6,810 nucleotides of DNA from the NCBI GenBank assembly GCA_036279835.1, contig DASUII010000119.1:1-6810 (forward strand). Direction: 5' to 3'. Position numbers and translations under genes: made by a program. Within the stretch, counting starts at the first letter, position 1, and each line of letters opens with the position of its first letter. This DNA is from GCA-003244245 sp036279835 (GTDB lineage: Bacteria; Actinomycetota; Actinomycetes; Mycobacteriales; Pseudonocardiaceae). The notes under the pieces were generated by a model, which searched no databases, was not told where the DNA came from, and saw only the letters and a list, made by a program, of their open reading frames with translations. Shown here one piece after another: positions 4,625 to 6,810 of the stretch.

Positions 4625-6810
4625 GTGAGCTACAGCCTGGGGATCGACCTCGGCAGTACCTTCGTTGCGGCTGCCCGCGCGACGGCGGCCACCGTGGAAG
4701 CGGTCCCCCTCGGTGATCGTTCGGTGGTGACCCCAGCGGCTGTATACCTTCAGGGCGACGGCACGTTGACCATCGGGGATGCCGCCGGCAGGGGCGCGGT
4801 GAGCAGCCCGGATCGAATCTGCCGCGAGTTCACCCGTCGGCTGGGTGACCCGACGCCGGTGGTACTCGGTGGTGAGTCGTACGAGGTCACAGCGCTGGTT
4901 GGCGTGCTGCTGCGAGACGTGGTAGAGCAGGTCACCAAGATCGAAGGCGAACCACCCGACCGGGTCGTGTTGACTCACCCGACTAGTTGGGGCCCATTCC
5001 GCCGTGCGCTGTTCGAGGAGGCTGCCCAGCAAGCGGAGCTGACCAATTCGCTCCTGATGACCGAGGCCGAAGCCGCAGCTGCGCACTACACCGCGACCCG
5101 ACCGCTGAACGACGGCGAGACAATGGCGGTTTACGACCTGGGCGGTGGCACCTTCGACGCCACGGTGCTGCGCATGCAGTCCGGTAACGTCGAGATCATC
5201 GGCAAGCCCGAGCGCCTCGAAGCGCTTGGCGGCGGTAACTTCGACGAAGCAATCCTGTCCCACGTCAACGACACCGCCGACGGAGCGCTGGCCAAGCTGG
5301 ACATGCGGCGGCCGCAGACCTTCGTCGCGCTCGCCAGGGTGCGACAGGAATGCATCGCGGCCAAAGAGGCACTCTCGGCTGACACCAAGGCGACTTTCCC
5401 GGTATTCCTGCCCAGCCGAAGTTTTGACGTGCATCTCGCCCGGTCGGACTTCGAGGACATGGTGCGAGCCCCGATCGAGTCGACCATTCACACGCTGTCC
5501 CGAGCCCTGCAGTCGGCTCAGGTCGAGCCGGCAGAGCTCAGCGCAGTGCTGCTCGTGGGCGGATCGTCGCGCATCCCCATGATCGCCCGGATGGTGTCCG
5601 CTGAGCTGGGCTGTCCCACCGTCGTCGACACTCATCCGCAGCAGGTCGTTGCGCTCGGCGCCGCGGCACATGCCGCGCATGCGCCCCAGCCGCGCTACAC
5701 CGTCCCGCACCGCAGCCGGCAGCGCGAACAGCGGCTGGTCGGTCGTGGCACGGCCGCGCCGCCGACCACAAACGGGTTTGTGGATACCCGTCCGGAGAAG
5801 CAGGAAAAACCAGAGGAGCAGCCGCTCATACCGGCGCAGCTCATACCGGCGCAGCGCCCAGCCGAAGTGCTTCCGACCACAGCGATCCCGATACCACGCA
5901 CACCACCGCATGAAGCGACGGCCACCGCACGTCACGTGCGGCCGAAGCCAGCACCACCACCGCCCAAGCCATCACCCGACCGTAAGCGCCGACCGAGGAT
6001 ACTGCTCGCCGCCGGCGCAGCGGTCGCGTTGGCTGCAGTGATCGCGCTGGCCACCTTCGGTCGCGGCAACGACACTCAGGCCCCTACCCCACCCATCGCA
6101 AAGCCCGCGGCCAAACCGGCGCCGACTGCGGTGGCAAGCGTCGGACCGAAGGTGGCGGTACCCGCGGCCAGCGCCAACATCGCGGTAGGGCAGACGCCCA
6201 GCTTCGTCGCCGTCGCCCCCGACGGTAGGCACGCCTATGTCGCTAACGGCGACGCTCAGGTCATCACCGTGGTGGACACCGCGGTGAATCAGGTGACCGC
6301 GACCATCCCGATCGCGGCCGGCCCGCCCCAGTTCCTCACCTTCGCGCCAGACGGTCGCATGCTGTACGTCACCATATTCAATGATCAGAAGACCAAGCAT
6401 GCAATCGACATGATCGACACCGTGTCGAATACCGAGATCGCAATGATTCCGCAGCCCGCGAAGCCGTTCGACCCGGCGATCAGCCCGGACGGTACGCTGC
6501 TTTATGTCCCCAACCACGATGTCGCGTCCGTGTCAGTGATCGCCACCGACACCAAAACGGTCATCGGACAGATCAACGTCGCGCCGAACCCGCATTCGAT
6601 CGCGTTCTCCCGCGACGGCAGTCGTGCTTACACGGCGAACCACGAAGCCGGCGTGGTTTCGGTGATTGACACCGCCACCCGCGGCGTTGTCGCGACCATC
6701 CCGGTCGGATCCGGTCCACATAGCATCGCCGTACACCCGAATCGTCCGCTGGTCGCCAACGTGAACTACGAGTCGAACACGGTTTCGGTGATCGATACCA
6801 ACACTCTGAA
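4625..6810 (+). CDS. Hsp70-type ATPase domain fused through a membrane span to a YVTN beta-propeller (3' partial)
   Basis: The frame is open from GTG 4625 (GGGAGGAG at 4614-4621) to the window end, 728 residues so far. Residues 1-353 form an Hsp70 nucleotide-binding domain: GIDLGSTF (6-13, phosphate 1), VLTHPTSWG (115-123), TEAEAAA (146-152), DLGGGTFD (171-178, phosphate 2), LEALGGGNFDEA and VGGSSRIP (311-318, adenosine site). No Hsp70 substrate-binding domain or lid follows. Residues 354-452 are a proline-rich polar linker with a doubled LIPAQ. KRRPR then leads into one membrane span (about 459-478), then a second Pro/Ala linker (to about 518) and at least five YVTN-type repeats. The basic side of the span predicts the ATPase inside and the propeller outside. 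Thr70 stands where the Hsp70 catalytic Lys is expected. A sensor or envelope scaffold role is inference. The 3' end is missing. Confidence 0.9.
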   Translation, partial: MSYSLGIDLGSTFVAAARATAATVEAVPLGDRSVVTPAAVYLQGDGTLTIGDAAGRGAVSSPDRICREFTRRLGDPTPVVLGGESYEVTALVGVLLRDVVEQVTKIEGEPPDRVVLTHPTSWGPFRRALFEEAAQQAELTNSLLMTEAEAAAAHYTATRPLNDGETMAVYDLGGGTFDATVLRMQSGNVEIIGKPERLEALGGGNFDEAILSHVNDTADGALAKLDMRRPQTFVALARVRQECIAAKEALSADTKATFPVFLPSRSFDVHLARSDFEDMVRAPIESTIHTLSRALQSAQVEPAELSAVLLVGGSSRIPMIARMVSAELGCPTVVDTHPQQVVALGAAAHAAHAPQPRYTVPHRSRQREQRLVGRGTAAPPTTNGFVDTRPEKQEKPEEQPLIPAQLIPAQRPAEVLPTTAIPIPRTPPHEATATARHVRPKPAPPPPKPSPDRKRRPRILLAAGAAVALAAVIALATFGRGNDTQAPTPPIAKPAAKPAPTAVASVGPKVAVPAASANIAVGQTPSFVAVAPDGRHAYVANGDAQVITVVDTAVNQVTATIPIAAGPPQFLTFAPDGRMLYVTIFNDQKTKHAIDMIDTVSNTEIAMIPQPAKPFDPAISPDGTLLYVPNHDVASVSVIATDTKTVIGQINVAPNPHSIAFSRDGSRAYTANHEAGVVSVIDTATRGVVATIPVGSGPHSIAVHPNRPLVANVNYESNTVSVIDTNTL
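5825..5854 (+). repeat. 15-bp perfect tandem duplication in the linker
   Basis: CTCATACCGGCGCAG occurs twice in a row (5825-5839, 5840-5854), adding LIPAQ-LIPAQ (residues 401-410) in frame to the proline-rich linker. It looks like a recent slippage or duplication event in a region tolerant of length change. Confidence 0.9.
6182..6810 (+). repeat. YVTN-type beta-propeller repeats within the Hsp70 fusion
   Basis: Five blade-like units of about 42-46 residues can be aligned on their PDG-like turns at residues 532, 575, 621, 663 and 705 (APDGRHAYVAN, APDGRMLYV, SPDGTLLYVPN, SRDGSRAYTAN, HPNRPLVAN). Each is followed by a strand ending in VIDT or similar (VVDT, MIDT, VIAT, VIDT, VIDT) and a turn into the next blade (TIPIAAGP, INVAPNP, TIPVGSGP). 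The fifth unit is unfinished at the window end. Seven blades are usual for this fold, so about two or more probably lie beyond. Confidence 0.88.

Noticed and set aside
4514..5935. A 473-codon open frame on the minus strand
   Set aside because: It lies opposite the Hsp70 domain and exists because of GC-rich codon use. Its translation is Arg/Gly/His rich with no recognisable domain, while the plus frame carries every Hsp70 motif in order.
1..6810. CRISPR array, tRNA/rRNA, insertion sequence or prophage
   Set aside because: No regularly spaced direct repeats, no cloverleaf-like or rRNA-like sequence, no transposase, integrase or attachment-site pattern was seen. The only regular repeats are protein-level propeller blades.

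Overview
The window is GC-rich with strong G/C third-position bias. It carries a mycothiol-dependent isomerase-type protein, promoters with little or no 5' leader, and a ZIP transporter and YidD of actinobacterial style. This points to a mycothiol-producing actinobacterium, probably Mycobacteriales or a relative. I cannot name a genus from the sequence alone.

Left part (1-1845): the first 100 bases read on the minus strand as the start of an unrecognised, possibly membrane-bound protein that runs off the window. It is divergent from a TetR-type repressor gene (232-831). The repressor has a promoter with almost no leader and a palindrome lying on its own start codon. Right behind it, 26 nt away, is a metallo-beta-lactamase-fold protein (858-1697) whose ligand pattern resembles the diiron domain of flavodiiron proteins. 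A short GC hairpin and then a 66-nt long-stem hairpin follow.

Middle (1846-3561): a DinB/MDMPI-family protein (1846-2601) converges on a minus-strand ZIP-family metal transporter (2701-3561). A second long hairpin (2621-2680) sits almost exactly midway between the two stop codons and looks like a shared bidirectional terminator.

Right part (3562-6810): about 280 non-coding bases separate the ZIP gene from a YidD-type gene (3884-4483, start uncertain). They hold several TAGG/CCTA palindromes that resemble DtxR/IdeR/MntR-type metalloregulator sites, one of which overlaps a Shine-Dalgarno-like sequence. The last gene (4625 to beyond the window end, GTG start) is a fusion: an Hsp70-type ATPase domain, a proline-rich linker, one membrane span, and at least five YVTN-type beta-propeller repeats. 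Its layout matches that of bacterial receptor kinases with an outside propeller, but the inside module is an Hsp70 fold with no substrate-binding domain and with an apparent loss of the catalytic lysine. It is the most interesting object here.

The tetR-MBL pair, perhaps with the MDMPI-like gene, looks like a small detoxification or redox module. The ZIP/yidD intergenic region suggests metal control. There is no direct evidence linking the Hsp70 fusion to its neighbours. No tRNA, rRNA, CRISPR array, transposase or phage gene was seen.
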